64,000 bases of DNA from JACRLW01 sp050181465 (GTDB taxonomy: Bacteria > Planctomycetota > UBA1135 > UBA2386), in the NCBI GenBank assembly GCA_050181465.1, contig JBFXDD010000003.1, forward strand, positions 161,296 to 225,295, given 5' to 3'. The position numbers and the translations under genes are program-made. Each line of letters starts with the position of its first letter. The stretch's first letter is position 1. Under the pieces are notes generated by a model. That model had not been told where the DNA came from, made no database searches, and saw only the letters and a program-made list of their open reading frames with translations. Shown one piece after another: positions 44,025 through 53,094 of the stretch.

Positions 44025-45424
44025 CCGAAGTTCTGACCGATCGCGAGATAACGCGAGACACGCGCCGAGAAGCTGCGAGCGCCACGACGCAGTCCGGCAT
44101 CGACGTCACCGTGCGAATCCAGCTGAAGATGGCGCTCTCGTGCATCGTGATCGCGGTGCTCGGCGGCGCGGTCGCGGCACTGCATTACCTGCCCGGTGCG
44201 TCGGCGTGGCTGAACGAGCGCGGGGTGCAGCTCACCCAGTTGCGGCCGGTGCACACGTCCTTCGCGTCGCTGTGGATCTTCGGCGCGTCGATCGCGGTGA
44301 TGTATCACTGGATGTCGACGAACCACGGCGGATTGGACCGCGCCGATCGCGCGCGATTCCGCTTCCATACGATCGCGTGGATCGTCGCGGGTGCCGGCAT
44401 CTTCGTGAGCCTGCTGCTGGGAGTCAGCTCGGGTCGCGAGTATCTCGGCTTCCATCCCGCGTTCAGCGCGGTGTTGCTCTGCGGTTGGTTCGCCTTCACC
44501 TGGAACTTCCTGCGGCGCTTGCGCCACGGGTTCTGGGATCAGCCGATCTACATCTGGTTCTGGACCGTCGGCGTTCTGTTCTTCGTCTACACCTTCGTCG
44601 AGGGGCACACCTATCTCCTCGCCGACGTGTTCGCCAGTCCGGTGCGCGACCTCCAGATCCAGTGGAAGTCCTGCGGCACGCTGGTCGGTTCCTTCAACTT
44701 CCTGATGTACGGCTCGCTGACCTACGTCGGCGAGCGATTGTCCGGCGACAAGCGCTACGCGCAGTCCTCCACGGCGTTCTGGCTCTTCGGTGTCGGTTGC
44801 CTCAACTCCTTCACGAACTACGCGCACCACACCTACCATCTGCCGCAGAGTGAGGCGGTGAAGTGGGTGTCGTTCCTCGTCTCGATGAGTGAACTGGTGA
44901 TCCTGCTGAAAGTGATGATGGATCTGGGTAAGGCGGTGCGGAAGCGGGGCGGCCAGTTCTGCGGTCGCATGAGTTGGCTGTCGACGGCCAAGTGGTGGAC
45001 CGGCGTGATGCTGTTCACTTCGATCCTCATCTCGATCCCGAATCTCAACAGCATCATCCACGGCACGCACGTGATCGTCGGTCACGCCATGGGCGCCACG
45101 ATCGGCATCGACACGCTGGTTCTGCTCGGCACCAGTTGCTTCCTGATCGGCGAGGCCGGCGGCAGCGCGATCACCGAGAGGATGAACTGCGGCCTGCAGC
45201 GCAACGCCATCCGCTGGATCAGCGGCGTGCTCGGCGTGTTGGTCGCGTGGTTGACGGTCGCCGGCACGGTGCACGGCATCCACCGCTACCACGGCGAGGC
45301 GACCCCGCAGTGGGTGATCGACAGCCGCTTCGTGCTGCCGGTCTTCGGCAGCATCCTTGGCGTGTGGTTGCTCGTGATCACCAGCCGCTTGTTGAGCTTG
45401 CTGCGCCAGTCGGTCGCGCGTTGA
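44021..45424 (+). CDS. Divergent nitric oxide reductase-like heme-copper oxidase catalytic subunit
   Basis: 467 aa, about 12 membrane helices. It aligns along its length with NorB but several metal-ligand positions differ. Retained: low-spin heme His78 (RPVHTSF), the FeB/CuB pair His269-His270 (NYAHHTYH) and a heme b3 His355. Changed: the NorB TM6 segment with its FeB His and Glu (HLWVEGVWE) is VGSFNFLMYG here, with no His or Glu; and the HxH that supplies both heme ligands is HAM (GHAMGAT), placing Met357 where the low-spin heme His is expected. I recall similar sequences in Bacteroidota, annotated as cbb3-type subunit I, and the proposed NOR-like families. Coupled to the diheme cytochrome c. 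Likely an NO- or O2-handling enzyme. Confidence 0.8.
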   Translation: MTEVLTDREITRDTRREAASATTQSGIDVTVRIQLKMALSCIVIAVLGGAVAALHYLPGASAWLNERGVQLTQLRPVHTSFASLWIFGASIAVMYHWMSTNHGGLDRADRARFRFHTIAWIVAGAGIFVSLLLGVSSGREYLGFHPAFSAVLLCGWFAFTWNFLRRLRHGFWDQPIYIWFWTVGVLFFVYTFVEGHTYLLADVFASPVRDLQIQWKSCGTLVGSFNFLMYGSLTYVGERLSGDKRYAQSSTAFWLFGVGCLNSFTNYAHHTYHLPQSEAVKWVSFLVSMSELVILLKVMMDLGKAVRKRGGQFCGRMSWLSTAKWWTGVMLFTSILISIPNLNSIIHGTHVIVGHAMGATIGIDTLVLLGTSCFLIGEAGGSAITERMNCGLQRNAIRWISGVLGVLVAWLTVAGTVHGIHRYHGEATPQWVIDSRFVLPVFGSILGVWLLVITSRLLSLLRQSVAR

Positions 45425-45432
45425 TCCGACGA

Positions 45433-47124
45433 TCACGGGGACTCGGATCGCGCTCCCGACTCCGCCCCCACCAACCCAGCGAAACTCAGCCCGAACCGCG
45501 CGAGGTACTTCCGCACCCGATCGGCATCGTTCACCGAACTGCGCTGGCGGCGTGAGGCGGCGAACAGGGTGCGGCCGGCCTCGCTCGCGGAGCGGGCGCG
45601 GCGGCAGCAGCGGACGACCGCGGCCAGCTGCGCGCGGTCGAAGCGGTCGATCGCCGCCAGACGATCGACACCCAGAAGGCTGCCGAGCAGATCGTCGTCG
45701 TCGACCTCGGCGCCCACGGAGCCGTCGGAGCCCTCCGAGCCCACGCGCAGCGACCGCGGATCGACGTGACGCCATGCCGCGCGCAGACGCGCGACCTCGT
45801 CGGCCACCAGCGACTCGGTGATCCGACCGCCCTCGGCGAGCGTCGCGAGCCGCGTGATCGAGGAACTCAGGTCCCGGAAGTTGCCGCGCCACGCCGCCTC
45901 ACCCGACATCGAGAAGCGCAGGTACGCCGCGCGCGCCTCCTTGTTGAAGGACACCTTGCGACCCGTGCGCGCCGCGTGTCGCTCCAGTTCGTAGTCGAGG
46001 TTCGGCTCGAGATCCTCGAGACGATCTCGCAGACCGGGCAACTCGAAGGTCCACAGGTCGATGCGCGCGAGCAGGTCGTCGCGAAAGCGACCGCGAGCGA
46101 CGTCGGCGCGAAGGTCGCGATTCGTGCCCGCGATCAGCGTGAAGTCACTCGACACTTCGCGATCGGAACCGACCGGGAGGAAGCGGCGATCCTCGAGCGC
46201 GCGCAGGAGCATCGCCTGCTCGTCGAGACCGAGTTCACCGATCTCGTCGAGGAACAGGAGACCGCGATCCGCCGTGCGCAACAGACCCGCGCGCGCCGAC
46301 ACCGCACCGGTGAAGGCCCCGCGCGCATGGCCGAACAACGCCGAAGCCGCAGAGTCGCCGCGCAAGGTCGCACAGTTGACCTCCACGAAGTCGCCCTCGA
46401 TCTGATGCCGCTGCTTCTTCAGCTCGTGGATCCGTCGCGCGAGCAGCGACTTGCCGGCACCGGTGGGACCGAGCAAGAGAATCGGATCCTTGGTGTTGCG
46501 CGCGACGCGTTCGATCAACTCGATCTTCGCGTTGAACGCGACGCTGCGCGTGGCGATCCCGCTCTTGAGCAGTGCCGTCGCTTCGACGTTCTCGCTGCGG
46601 AAGCGCTGCGCCAGCGCATCGAATCGCGAGAGATCGAGATCGACGATGGAGTAGGTGCCGACGACACTCGCCGCCATCCCCCGCGGCGGCTCGGCCTGGA
46701 TCAGCCGTGCGGGGAACCAGCGCGTCTCGGTCAGCAAGAACAGACAGATCTGGGCGACGTGCGTGCCGGTGGTCACGTGCACGAGGTAGTCCTCGCGCTC
46801 CGGATCGAAGGGATATCCCCGCGCGAAGTCGCGAAGCGCGACGAACACCTCCTCGAAGTCCCAGGCATCCGAGAGCCCGAGCGCATGCGTGCGCACCGTC
46901 GTGCTCGGCGAAACCTTCGCGATGTCGGCGACCACCTGAGCGGTCAGCTTCGCGTAGCGGGGTTCGACCCACAGCTCGAAGCGGTCGACGAGGAGATCTT
47001 CTTGCTGGCACAGCGCGACCGTCGGCCGCCACACCGAGAAGCGCTCGCGAGGTCGCGGTGAATCGAGTTGCACGCCCAGGAACCCGAGGATGACGAGGGG
47101 ACGACGGCGATCCATGCTGATCAT
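45433..47124 (-). CDS. rtcR: RtcR, sigma-54-dependent activator of the RNA repair operon
   Basis: 563 aa. The N-terminal ~180 residues are the CARF-type ligand-sensing domain of RtcR (LVILGFLGVQLDSPR, DYLVHVTTGTHVAQICLFLL). The AAA+ domain has Walker A GPTGAGKS, Walker B GLLFLDEIGEL and the sigma-54-contact loop GAFTGA (HARGAFTGAVSA). The C-terminal ~140 residues hold the DNA-binding region. It activates rtcBA on RNA damage, probably via a cyclic or 3'-phosphate RNA ligand. Divergent from rtcB, and a sigma-54 promoter is found between them. The ATG at 47124 is used; an in-frame ATG three codons later is an alternative. Confidence 0.94.
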   Translation of the reverse strand: MISMDRRRPLVILGFLGVQLDSPRPRERFSVWRPTVALCQQEDLLVDRFELWVEPRYAKLTAQVVADIAKVSPSTTVRTHALGLSDAWDFEEVFVALRDFARGYPFDPEREDYLVHVTTGTHVAQICLFLLTETRWFPARLIQAEPPRGMAASVVGTYSIVDLDLSRFDALAQRFRSENVEATALLKSGIATRSVAFNAKIELIERVARNTKDPILLLGPTGAGKSLLARRIHELKKQRHQIEGDFVEVNCATLRGDSAASALFGHARGAFTGAVSARAGLLRTADRGLLFLDEIGELGLDEQAMLLRALEDRRFLPVGSDREVSSDFTLIAGTNRDLRADVARGRFRDDLLARIDLWTFELPGLRDRLEDLEPNLDYELERHAARTGRKVSFNKEARAAYLRFSMSGEAAWRGNFRDLSSSITRLATLAEGGRITESLVADEVARLRAAWRHVDPRSLRVGSEGSDGSVGAEVDDDDLLGSLLGVDRLAAIDRFDRAQLAAVVRCCRRARSASEAGRTLFAASRRQRSSVNDADRVRKYLARFGLSFAGLVGAESGARSESP

Positions 47125-47239
47125 TTCTTATCTTCTGGGATCGCACTCGCGCCAGCGACCGCCGGACGCGCCGTAGCGCCGCTTCCGTAACCATCTGCCG
47201 AAAAGGCACTTGCGATCGAGCGCCGGGAATCCCCCACCA

Positions 47240-47256
47240 CGGCACACCGCGTGCTC
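47240..47256 (+). promoter_or_regulatory. Predicted sigma-54 (RpoN) promoter for rtcBA
   Basis: The sequence cGGCACaccgcgtGCt has GG at 47241-47242 and GC at 47253-47254, separated by exactly 10 nt as in the -24/-12 consensus TGGCAC-N5-TTGC. It points to rtcB, 76 nt before its ATG, and fits control by RtcR. Confidence 0.7.
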
Positions 47257-47331
47257 CACCCCGCGAGACCGCGCGTGCCCGAGCCGTCCTGTAGAAGAGT
47301 CCGAGCGCGCGCCTTGCCAGAGGACGACTCC

Positions 47332-48555
47332 ATGAAGCCCTACGAACACATCGACACCGGCCACGCCCCCATCAAGGCCTGGGTCCGCGGCGTCCCCGTC
47401 GAGGCCGAAGCGCTCCGTCAACTCCACAACGTCGCCCGCCTGCCGATCGTGCACGGCCACGTCGCCGCGATGCCCGATGTGCACTGGGGCATCGGCGCGA
47501 CCGTCGGCTCCGTCATCCCGACCAAGAGCGCGATCATCCCCGCGGCGGTCGGCGTCGACATCGGCTGCGGCATGATGGCCGTGCGCACCACGCTGCGCGC
47601 GAGCGAACTGCCCGACAACCTGTTCGGCCTGCGCTGCGCGATCGAGGAAGCGGTCCCGCACGGCCGCACCGATCAAGGTGGCCGCAACGACAAGGGCGCC
47701 TGGCTCGACAAGATCCCGGCCGCGGTCGAAGCGGCGTGGGCCGAACTCGCCGACGGCTACGCGAAGATCGTCGCCGCACACCCGCGGCTCGATCGCGGCC
47801 GGCACGTCGGCCAGCTCGGCACGCTGGGCACCGGCAACCACTTCATCGAAGTCTGCCTCGATGAGGCGGACGCCGTCTGGGTCATGCTGCACTCCGGCTC
47901 GCGTGGAGTCGGCAACCGCATCGGCACCTTCTTCATCGAACTCGCGCAGAAGGACATGCGCCGCCACCTCGCCAACCTTCCCGACAAGGATCTCGCCTAC
48001 TTCACCGAAGGCAGCGAGCACTTCGCCGAGTACGTCGAGGCGGTGGGTTGGGCGCAGAACTTCGCCCGTCGCAACCGTGAGCTGATGATGCTCGGCGTGC
48101 TCGGTGCGCTGCGCGACGGCGGCGATCTGCCGCCTTTCGAAGCGACCGACATGGCCGTCAACTGCCACCACAACTACGTGCAGGCGGAAGACCACTTCGG
48201 CGCCCGCGTGTGGGTAACCCGCAAGGGTGCGGTGCGTGCCGGTGCCGGCGAGCTGGGGATCATCCCCGGCTCGATGGGTGCTCGCAGCTACATCGTGCGC
48301 GGCAAGGGCAACGCCGAGAGCTACCACTCGTGTAGCCACGGAGCCGGGCGTTCGATGTCGCGCAACGAAGCCAAGCGCCGTTTCTCACTCGAGGAGCACG
48401 CGCAGGCGACGGCGCATGTCGAGTGCCGCAAGGATGCCGCGGTGATCGACGAGACCCCCGCAGCCTACAAGGACATCGATGCGGTCATGGCGGCACAGGA
48501 GGATCTCGTCGAGATCGTCCACACCTTGCGCCAGGTCGTCTGCGTGAAGGGTTGA
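47332..48555 (+). CDS. rtcB: RNA 3'-phosphate/5'-hydroxyl ligase RtcB
   Basis: 407 aa. Ligates RNA with 2',3'-cyclic phosphate or 3'-phosphate ends to 5'-OH ends using GTP and Mn2+. Metal- and GTP-site elements are all visible: MPDVHWGIGATVGSV, GVDIGCGMMAVRT (Cys), GTLGTGNHFIEVC, MLHSGSRGVGN, ATDMAVNCHHNYV, and the guanylylated His in SCSHGAGRSMSRN. The ATG at 47332 matches the family start (MKPYEHI). Upstream in-frame codons belong to the promoter region. Confidence 0.96.
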   Translation: MKPYEHIDTGHAPIKAWVRGVPVEAEALRQLHNVARLPIVHGHVAAMPDVHWGIGATVGSVIPTKSAIIPAAVGVDIGCGMMAVRTTLRASELPDNLFGLRCAIEEAVPHGRTDQGGRNDKGAWLDKIPAAVEAAWAELADGYAKIVAAHPRLDRGRHVGQLGTLGTGNHFIEVCLDEADAVWVMLHSGSRGVGNRIGTFFIELAQKDMRRHLANLPDKDLAYFTEGSEHFAEYVEAVGWAQNFARRNRELMMLGVLGALRDGGDLPPFEATDMAVNCHHNYVQAEDHFGARVWVTRKGAVRAGAGELGIIPGSMGARSYIVRGKGNAESYHSCSHGAGRSMSRNEAKRRFSLEEHAQATAHVECRKDAAVIDETPAAYKDIDAVMAAQEDLVEIVHTLRQVVCVKG

Positions 48556-48593
48556 GCGAGCCCTCTCTGCCGACATCAAGGAGACGAACAACC

Positions 48594-49622
48594 ATGCCCG
48601 GCAACGACATGATTCACATCGACGGCAGCCTCGGCGAGGGCGGTGGGCAGGTGCTGCGCACCGCGCTCGCGTTGTCGCTCATCACCAGGCGACCGCTCGC
48701 GATCACCGGCATCCGCGCGCGCCGCAAGAAGCCCGGGCTAATGCGGCAACACCTCGCCGGAGTCGAACTCGCGGCGAAGGTCGGCGCGGCAGAGGTGCGC
48801 GGCGCGGTGCTCGGCTCGCAGCAGGTCGAGTTCCGACCGCAGACGCTGTGCGGCGGGCGCTTCGATGCGTCGATCGGCTCGGCGGGCAGTACGACCCTGC
48901 TCGCGCAGACCGTCGTTCCCGCCCTGTGGTTCGCCGATCGACCCAGCGAACTCATCCTCGGCGGCGGCACGCACAATCCGCTGGCCCCCACCGCGGGCTT
49001 CCTCGTTCATTGCTACGCGCGCGCGATCGCGCGCATGGGCCTCTCGCTCGACGTCGAAGTCCGGCGCCACGGCTTCTTCCCGGCCGGTGGCGGAGAGTTG
49101 CGGGTATGCACCGCTCCCGCGCGACCGCGCCCGATCGAGTGGCACTCGCGCGGCGAGCTGCGGAGCATCGCCGCGCGCGCGATCGTCGCCGACCTCGCCG
49201 ATCACATCGCGACGCGGGAGCTCGAGGTCGTCGGCAAGAAGCTCGGCCTCGGCAGCGCGCAGTGCACTGCCGAACGCGTGACCAACGGCCCGGGCAACGC
49301 GCTCGAGATCGTGATGGACTGCGACGACGCGACCGAAGTCGTGACCGCGATCGGCCAGCGCGCCGTCCCGGCCGAGCGCGTGGCGCAGGACGCCGTCCGC
49401 GACGCCAAGGCCTACCTGCGACACCGGGCACCGGTGGGCGAGCATCTCGCCGACCAACTGCTGATCCCGCTCGCGCTCGCCGGCGGGGGCAGCTTTCGCT
49501 GCGGGCCGCCCTCGATGCACGCGACGACGAACGCGCGGGTCCTCGAAGCCTTCCTCCCGGTCTCGATCCGCTTCGCGGAAGCCGGCGACGGCATGTGGAC
49601 GGCGAGCGTCGAGCCGCGCTGA
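48594..49622 (+). CDS. rtcA: RNA 3'-terminal phosphate cyclase RtcA
   Basis: 342 aa from the ATG at 48594, preceded by AAGGAG at the right distance. It converts RNA 3'-phosphate to a 2',3'-cyclic phosphate with ATP. Opening IHIDGSLGEGGGQVLRTAL and GIRARRKKPGLMRQH are diagnostic, as is RRHGFFPAGGGEL. The catalytic His is in PSMHATTNARVL. 38 nt separate it from rtcB; together they form the classic rtcBA pair. Confidence 0.95.
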   Translation: MPGNDMIHIDGSLGEGGGQVLRTALALSLITRRPLAITGIRARRKKPGLMRQHLAGVELAAKVGAAEVRGAVLGSQQVEFRPQTLCGGRFDASIGSAGSTTLLAQTVVPALWFADRPSELILGGGTHNPLAPTAGFLVHCYARAIARMGLSLDVEVRRHGFFPAGGGELRVCTAPARPRPIEWHSRGELRSIAARAIVADLADHIATRELEVVGKKLGLGSAQCTAERVTNGPGNALEIVMDCDDATEVVTAIGQRAVPAERVAQDAVRDAKAYLRHRAPVGEHLADQLLIPLALAGGGSFRCGPPSMHATTNARVLEAFLPVSIRFAEAGDGMWTASVEPR

Positions 49623-49686
49623 GCCGGCCGCATTGAACCAGGCACATCGAGACCCCCGCATTGAACTCGCCGCACGGCGATCCGTT

Positions 49687-50739
49687 ATGGTCTCGACGTC
49701 GCGCATGACCGGACTCCCAAGCGCCAGGACGCCCATCTCCGCACTCGCCCTCGGCCTGTGCCTCGCGATGCCGTTCGTACTGTCGGCGTGCGGCGAGCAA
49801 CCCGTCGCGCCGTCACCGCGAGCACCGACTCCCCCGCCCATCGCCTGGTTCTCGCGCTTTGGTGACGAAGACTCCCGCCTCGCCTTCCTCGCCGAAGTGC
49901 AGCGTTGGTTCGCCGGTCGCAAGCTCATCGCGGAACTCGCCGTCGACGGCGCGCTCGACGTGCGCGGCGATCGCGGCGGCAGTCAGCTCTTCGAACTCGA
50001 AGCGCTCGCGGAGATCGCCGCGAAGACTCCGCGCGCGGAATGGCCGGCCTTGATCGCGGCTCAGTTCGAGCTCGTGATCGCCATCCGCGATGCCACTGCG
50101 GACATCACGGTGCCCGATTGGGAGACCGCGCAGGCCGCGCTGCGGCTGCGGCTCGTCCCGGAGTCATTCCTCGCCGACGCCGGACTGCCGATCGAATCGG
50201 TCGCGGGCGTGCGGGAGATCGACGGGCTGATCACCCTGGCCTTCTTCGATCGTGAGGAAACGGCACTCGTGGTGTCCGAGATCATGCTCGCGCGGTGGAA
50301 GCAACCGACGGTCGTGGTGCTCGGCGTCGCACTCTCGAATACTCGGGAAGAGCTCGCCAAGGAGTTGCGGATCGACACCAAGGACATCGGCGAGTTGGGC
50401 AAGCTGCACGCGCTGACCTCGACCTCGTACTACGGGGCGGCTGCGGTGCTGTGGCTCGATCGCTTTCCGGAGCTTCTCGGCAAGCACGGGGCGATCGTCG
50501 CGATGCCGACGCGCGAGGGCCTGTTCGTCTGGCCCTTCGACGACGGCCGCGTCGCCCGCGTGATTCCAGCCCTGCATGCGCTCGCGCAGCGCGCGCCCGC
50601 GGAGCTCGGCTCCGCGCTCGATCCCGGCGTGTTCTGGCGGCGCCCCGATGGTCGGATCGAGCGCATCGCGATCGCGGTCGTCGACGGCAAGCTCGAGATC
50701 ACGCCGTCGGCCGACCTCGCCGAGCTCCTGCCGAAGTGA
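49687..50739 (+). CDS. Putative lipoprotein of unknown function
   Basis: 350 aa from the ATG at 49687, or 344 from 49705. The signal ends in a lipobox (FVLSACGEQ), so it is probably lipid-anchored. The mature part alternates helices and strands (LAFLAEVQRWFAGRKLIAEL, PTVVVLGVALSNTREELAKE, LLGKHGAIVAMPTREGLFVW). The layout weakly resembles DUF1444, too weak to assert. No catalytic motifs seen. 43 nt before the pterin dehydratase. Confidence 0.6.
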   Translation: MVSTSRMTGLPSARTPISALALGLCLAMPFVLSACGEQPVAPSPRAPTPPPIAWFSRFGDEDSRLAFLAEVQRWFAGRKLIAELAVDGALDVRGDRGGSQLFELEALAEIAAKTPRAEWPALIAAQFELVIAIRDATADITVPDWETAQAALRLRLVPESFLADAGLPIESVAGVREIDGLITLAFFDREETALVVSEIMLARWKQPTVVVLGVALSNTREELAKELRIDTKDIGELGKLHALTSTSYYGAAAVLWLDRFPELLGKHGAIVAMPTREGLFVWPFDDGRVARVIPALHALAQRAPAELGSALDPGVFWRRPDGRIERIAIAVVDGKLEITPSADLAELLPK

Positions 50740-50781
50740 CGCTCGCGGGGCGGTTCGTCCATCGGCGACAATCCCGCAAGC

Positions 50782-51090
50782 ATGACCAAGCCCCAACTGC
50801 TCCGCCCCGACGAACTCGCGCGCTTCTTGGTCGAGCATCCCCGCTGGACCGCGGACGCCGACGCGATCTGCCGCGCGCTCGAGTTCGCCGACTTCGTCGA
50901 GGCCTTCGCCTTCATGACCAAGGTCGCGCTCTACGCGGAGGCGCACAACCACCACCCTGATTGGCGCAACGTCTATCGCCGCGTGGAAATCCGGCTGTCG
51001 ACGCACGACGCCGGCGGCATCACGGAGCGCGATCTCGACATGGCGCGCGGGATCGAGCGGCTGCTGTCCGGATCGACCATCGCGGGCTGA
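50782..51090 (+). CDS. phhB: Pterin-4a-carbinolamine dehydratase
   Basis: 102 aa, the normal length. It recycles 4a-hydroxytetrahydrobiopterin for aromatic amino acid hydroxylases. The active-site signature EAHNHHPDWRNVYRRVEI is complete, with THDAGGITERDLDMARGIE following. No phenylalanine hydroxylase gene lies in the window, so it may serve another pterin pathway. Cytoplasmic. Confidence 0.92.
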   Translation: MTKPQLLRPDELARFLVEHPRWTADADAICRALEFADFVEAFAFMTKVALYAEAHNHHPDWRNVYRRVEIRLSTHDAGGITERDLDMARGIERLLSGSTIAG

Positions 51091-51112
51091 GCCGCGCGCA
51101 ACTCGCGCCGGC

Positions 51113-51391
51113 TCAGTTCGCGGCGGCGGACTTCGCGTCGCCATCCTTCGCGTGCACGGACTTCGCAGCCGCACCCTTCTCCGCCGCCTCCCCCGCCCGC
51201 CGCGTGCGCACGAAGCACCACAGGTAGCCGAGCGCGAAGCCGCCGCCGATCGCCAGCAGCAGGGTGAAGGCGAGCGGCATCTCGATGGTCGCCGACAGCA
51301 CCTTGGTGCGGACGATCTCCGTGTTCTGGAGCATCAACACGAGCAGCAGGAACCCGAGAATGGCGCCGACGGCGATCTTCACGCGCTTCAT
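51113..51391 (-). CDS. LapA-domain membrane protein
   Basis: 92 aa from the ATG at 51391, chosen because it starts the first helix (VKIAVGAILGFLLLVLMLQN). The spacer NTEIVRTKVLSATIEMPLAF and the second helix (TLLLAIGGGFALGYLWCFV) are the YciS/LapA pattern. A basic-acidic tail of about 25 residues follows. Role probably in envelope assembly. Convergent with phhB. Confidence 0.75.
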   Translation of the reverse strand: MKRVKIAVGAILGFLLLVLMLQNTEIVRTKVLSATIEMPLAFTLLLAIGGGFALGYLWCFVRTRRAGEAAEKGAAAKSVHAKDGDAKSAAAN

Positions 51392-51513
51392 GAGGCACGC
51401 ATTCGAACCGCGCGGCCGATGCTTTGCGAAGGAATGCTGTGGGCGGCACCCCGGCACCTGGGAATTCGTGTAAGCCGCCCGGCAGCCGCGTGTCTCTGGG
51501 GTCAGACCACGCC

Positions 51514-53085
51514 ATGACGACCTCCCAAGCCTTCGCGGCGATCGCCGCCCGCCTGTCGCTTGTCCTCCCGATCCTCCCGACCCTCCCCGGCCAAGAGCGC
51601 ACCCACGACGTGCCGCCCGGCCGGGAGATCGCGGAGCAGAAGCTGCTCACCCCCGGCCTGACCGACCACTGGAAGCTGAACGTCACCGCCGACGAGATGC
51701 TGTGGTGCACGGTGACCAGCGACACCTTCGACCCCGTTCTCGAGATCGTCGACGCCGACGGCAAGGTGCTCGGCACGAACGACGGCGAGGGCACGCGAAG
51801 CGAGTTGTGGCTCCGAATGCCGAACACCGGCCCCATCGAGGTCCTGGTGCGCCCCTATCAAGGCAGCGGCGGCGGTCGCTACCGACTGTGGCTGCAACGC
51901 TTCCGCACCGAGCCGCTCGGGCCGAGCGATGAACGATCGGGCACCTTCGGCGAAGAGCAGTGGTGGCACTATCGCGTCGCGCTGCGCGAAGGGGACGTGC
52001 TGGTGCCGACCGTCGGCGGAGGCGCGGCGCTCACGCTCGTCATGGCCGCCGATCGGCGGGTCCTGACACCTCGCAGCGGTGGCTACGTCGCACCACGCGA
52101 CGGCGACTACTTCCTGCGTCTCGAAGGCCGACCCGAGGCAAGGTGGACGATCAGCACACAGCTCGCGCGCCGCCGCGACGGTGTGCCGGACCGGGTCTTC
52201 GACGAGACCATGGGCAGCTACGGCTTCGATCTCTGGAAGCTGCGGTTCACGCGCGGGACCGTGTTCGCCGTCGACGTCCGGATGCCGCAGACCCAGCTCG
52301 AAGTGGACCTCATCGATCTCGAGCCGAGCGAGCAGGGGCCGCGCTTTCGACGCTGCACGGATCTCGACAAGGGCGGCCAACTCCTTCGCTACTACCACGT
52401 CACGCGCGATGCGGAGCTCGAGCTGTCCTTGCGCAACCACTCCGGCAGTGCCGCCGACTATCGCCTCGCGATCGGCACCTTCCCCACCGAGCTGGCACTC
52501 GGCGCCGCGTGGCAGGGCGAACTCCCGCGCAATCGCGGACTCCTGTACCGGCTTCGCGCGCAGAGCGGGCAGATGCTGCACATCTGGGCGAGCAGCGAGC
52601 ACGTCGACACGCAGTTCGCGGTCTTCGGAGTCGGCGGCGAGCCTCTCCTCGCCGTCGACGACAGCGGACCGCTCCAACGCGATGCGAGCGGCATGCTGCT
52701 CGTGACTCGGAGCGGCGACCACACCCTCCTGCTCCACGGGCAGGGCGGCGGCGCGTGCTCGCTGCTCGTCGAGTCCGTGCCGATCCCCCGGCTCGATCCC
52801 GGCGAACGTCGATCGCTCCAATTGCGCGCGAGTGAGGCGCAGCACTTCCAGGTGCCGTTGCGCGCCGGGCAGGAGATCTGGCTGGCGGTGCGAGGCAAGG
52901 ACCTCGATCCGCTGCTCACGATCATCGATCCGGTCGGCAACGACGGCTATTCGGCGTCTCGACAGACCGCCGAAGGCCCCCTGCTCGCGGTCTATCGTGC
53001 ATCCCACGACGGCCTGCACACGCTGCGGCTCACCGATCGATGCGGCAACGGCGGGGACTGCGAGCTGCGCACGATCCTGCCGTGA
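51514..53085 (+). CDS. Secreted protein built of pre-peptidase C-terminal-like domains
   Basis: 523 aa from the ATG at 51514. A signal peptide (AAIARLSLVLPILPTLPG-like) precedes repeated beta-sandwich units, each with a hydrophobic FDPVLEIVDADGKVL or LDPLLTIIDPVGNDG strand followed by acidic or Gly-rich turns and RYRLWLQRF-like edge strands. These are PPC domains, which bind or mask substrates in secreted proteins. There is no catalytic domain, so it may be a binding or structural protein. 29-nt gap to the convergent sigma-factor gene. Confidence 0.75.
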   Translation: MTTSQAFAAIAARLSLVLPILPTLPGQERTHDVPPGREIAEQKLLTPGLTDHWKLNVTADEMLWCTVTSDTFDPVLEIVDADGKVLGTNDGEGTRSELWLRMPNTGPIEVLVRPYQGSGGGRYRLWLQRFRTEPLGPSDERSGTFGEEQWWHYRVALREGDVLVPTVGGGAALTLVMAADRRVLTPRSGGYVAPRDGDYFLRLEGRPEARWTISTQLARRRDGVPDRVFDETMGSYGFDLWKLRFTRGTVFAVDVRMPQTQLEVDLIDLEPSEQGPRFRRCTDLDKGGQLLRYYHVTRDAELELSLRNHSGSAADYRLAIGTFPTELALGAAWQGELPRNRGLLYRLRAQSGQMLHIWASSEHVDTQFAVFGVGGEPLLAVDDSGPLQRDASGMLLVTRSGDHTLLLHGQGGGACSLLVESVPIPRLDPGERRSLQLRASEAQHFQVPLRAGQEIWLAVRGKDLDPLLTIIDPVGNDGYSASRQTAEGPLLAVYRASHDGLHTLRLTDRCGNGGDCELRTILP

Positions 53086-53094
53086 TCGCCGAAC

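Noticed and set aside
43784..45892. Long minus-strand frame opposite the NOR-like gene
   Set aside because: No protein-like features and fully antisense to a conserved membrane protein.
45433..47124. RtcR CARF domain as evidence of a type III CRISPR-linked system
   Set aside because: No cas genes or arrays nearby; the CARF-AAA+ arrangement with divergent rtcBA is the normal RtcR regulator.
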